Positions 6,683 to 7,082 of a stretch of 7,082 nucleotides of DNA are shown here, one piece after another. Positions within the stretch are counted from its first letter, which is position 1. The number at the start of each line of letters is the position of its first letter. The DNA comes from Haloferacaceae archaeon. GTDB taxonomy: Archaea > Halobacteriota > Halobacteria > Halobacteriales > Haloferacaceae. The translations under genes and the position numbers were made by a program. The stretch is taken from assembly GCA_018609965.1 (NCBI GenBank), contig JAHENP010000320.1, forward strand, positions 1 to 7,082, in the 5' to 3' direction. A model generated the notes under the pieces. It did no database searches. It had not been told where the DNA came from and saw only the letters and a program-made list of their open reading frames with translations.

Positions 6683-6880
6683 CTACCGGGTGCCGCCGTC
6701 CATGTCGTCGGCGGCGTCCGCCAGCAGGTCGTTCCGCACGGCCTCCAACTCGAGTTCGTCGCCCGGCTCGGAGACGTCACCGTCGGCACTGTTCGCGGCG
6801 TCGCAGTCCTGCTCGTCGGTGATCTCGTCGGTGCCGGTCACTGACTCGAAGATCTCGCCGAGGTCGCTTACGGAACTCAT
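6683..6880 (-). CDS. Small acidic hypothetical protein (65 residues)
   Basis: Unrecognised small soluble protein, with about a third of its residues Asp or Glu and a single Cys (26). It begins MSSVSDLGEIFESVTG, a segment able to form an amphipathic helix, followed by an acidic low-complexity middle and a helix-like ELELEAVRNDLLADAADDM near the end. The frame stays open 60 bases upstream, but that extension is Arg/Cys-rich and unlike the rest. ATG 6880 is preferred because a TATA-like TTGAAAC lies 27 bases upstream, giving a leaderless start. It is convergent with the V4R-like gene. The acidic composition in this frame, against Arg/Ser-rich composition in the others, is what marks it as the coding frame. 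Function unknown; an adaptor or regulatory partner is possible but unsupported. Confidence 0.7.
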   Translation of the reverse strand: MSSVSDLGEIFESVTGTDEITDEQDCDAANSADGDVSEPGDELELEAVRNDLLADAADDMDGGTR

Positions 6881-6905
6881 ACACGAACACGTACGGCCTC
6901 GACCC

Positions 6906-6912
6906 GTTTCAA
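6906..6912 (-). promoter_or_regulatory. Probable TATA box of the small acidic gene
   Basis: On the minus strand TTGAAAC (plus-strand GTTTCAA) lies about 27-32 bases before the ATG at 6880. This is the spacing expected when the transcript starts at the start codon. It is the only A/T-rich patch in the neighbourhood. Confidence 0.5.
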
Positions 6913-6952
6913 CCCTACACGCGCGTGCGTGTCCGCGCACACACGCGGGCCC

Positions 6953-6969
6953 CGACGGTCACCCCGTCG
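6953..6969. repeat. 6-bp perfect inverted repeat upstream of the small gene
   Basis: CGACGG and CCGTCG flank the 5-base loop TCACC, 40-60 bases upstream of the TATA-like box of the small minus-strand gene. It could be an operator dyad or chance in GC-rich sequence. It is short, so weight is low. Confidence 0.35.
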
Positions 6970-7019
6970 TCGGTCCGGCGACGCCGTTGACGAGTTGGTG
7001 ACCGGCTGTAGACGGAAGC

Positions 7020-7061
7020 GAGCAGCGACGGCGAGTACGCTACAGACGAGCGGCGACGGCG
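7020..7061. repeat. 14-base near-identical direct repeat at window end
   Basis: GAGCAGCGACGGCG at 7020-7033 recurs as GAGCGGCGACGGCG at 7048-7061 (13 of 14 bases, period 28). It lies at the end of a stretch (6913-7082) in which I can support no gene, between the promoter of the small acidic gene and whatever lies beyond the window. Confidence 0.5.
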
Positions 7062-7082
7062 GAGTCGTCTCTCGTGTCGCGG

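Noticed and set aside
7040..7081. Possible 3' end of a minus-strand gene entering from beyond the window (13 codons then TAG)
   Set aside because: The short peptide RDTRDDSAVAARL has plausible composition, but thirteen codons are too few to support a gene.

Overview
The window looks like chromosomal DNA from a haloarchaeon. It is GC-rich, the soluble proteins are very acidic (Asp/Glu in excess, few Lys), the exported binding protein has a Tat-type lipoprotein signal, and several genes have TATA-like boxes about 25-30 bases ahead of the start codon, which fits leaderless archaeal transcripts. No species can be named from the sequence alone. Two codon habits stand out: heavy use of TTG for Leu in the transport genes and of ACA for Thr in the first gene.

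Layout: (1) Bases 1-1577 (+) hold the 3' part of an S9-family serine peptidase (acylaminoacyl-peptidase/prolyl-oligopeptidase type) whose 5' end lies outside the window. (2) Bases 1578-1756 are intergenic, with a perfect 15-base direct repeat, a TATA-like box and a repeated ACCGGGT motif just before the next gene. (3) Bases 1757-5954 (+) are a three-gene ABC importer operon: binding lipoprotein (thiB-like), fused two-domain permease (thiP-like) and ATPase (thiQ-like). Each junction overlaps by four bases (GTGA). (4) Bases 6009-6542 (+) encode a 177-residue cytoplasmic protein with a Cys-rich C-terminus resembling V4R/heme-NO-binding-like sensor domains, apparently from its own promoter. (5) Bases 6683-6880 (-) encode a 65-residue, strongly acidic small protein convergent with it. 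(6) Bases 6881-7082 hold its probable promoter, a CG/CA-rich tract, a short hairpin and a near-identical direct repeat, with no gene I can support.

How it works together: the binding protein is anchored outside the membrane and captures a thiamine-type ligand, the 12-helix permease carries it across, and the ATPase drives uptake. The binding protein resembles bacterial TbpA along most of its length, so thiamine or its phosphates is the best substrate guess. The ATPase is the longer TOBE-containing type rather than the short bacterial ThiQ type. The peptidase and the two small genes have no obvious link to the importer. I see no mobile element, CRISPR array, tRNA, rRNA or TPP riboswitch. Most of the window is ordinary haloarchaeal genome; the better leads are the candidate operator at the operon start, the V4R-like protein, the small acidic protein and the codon-use contrast.
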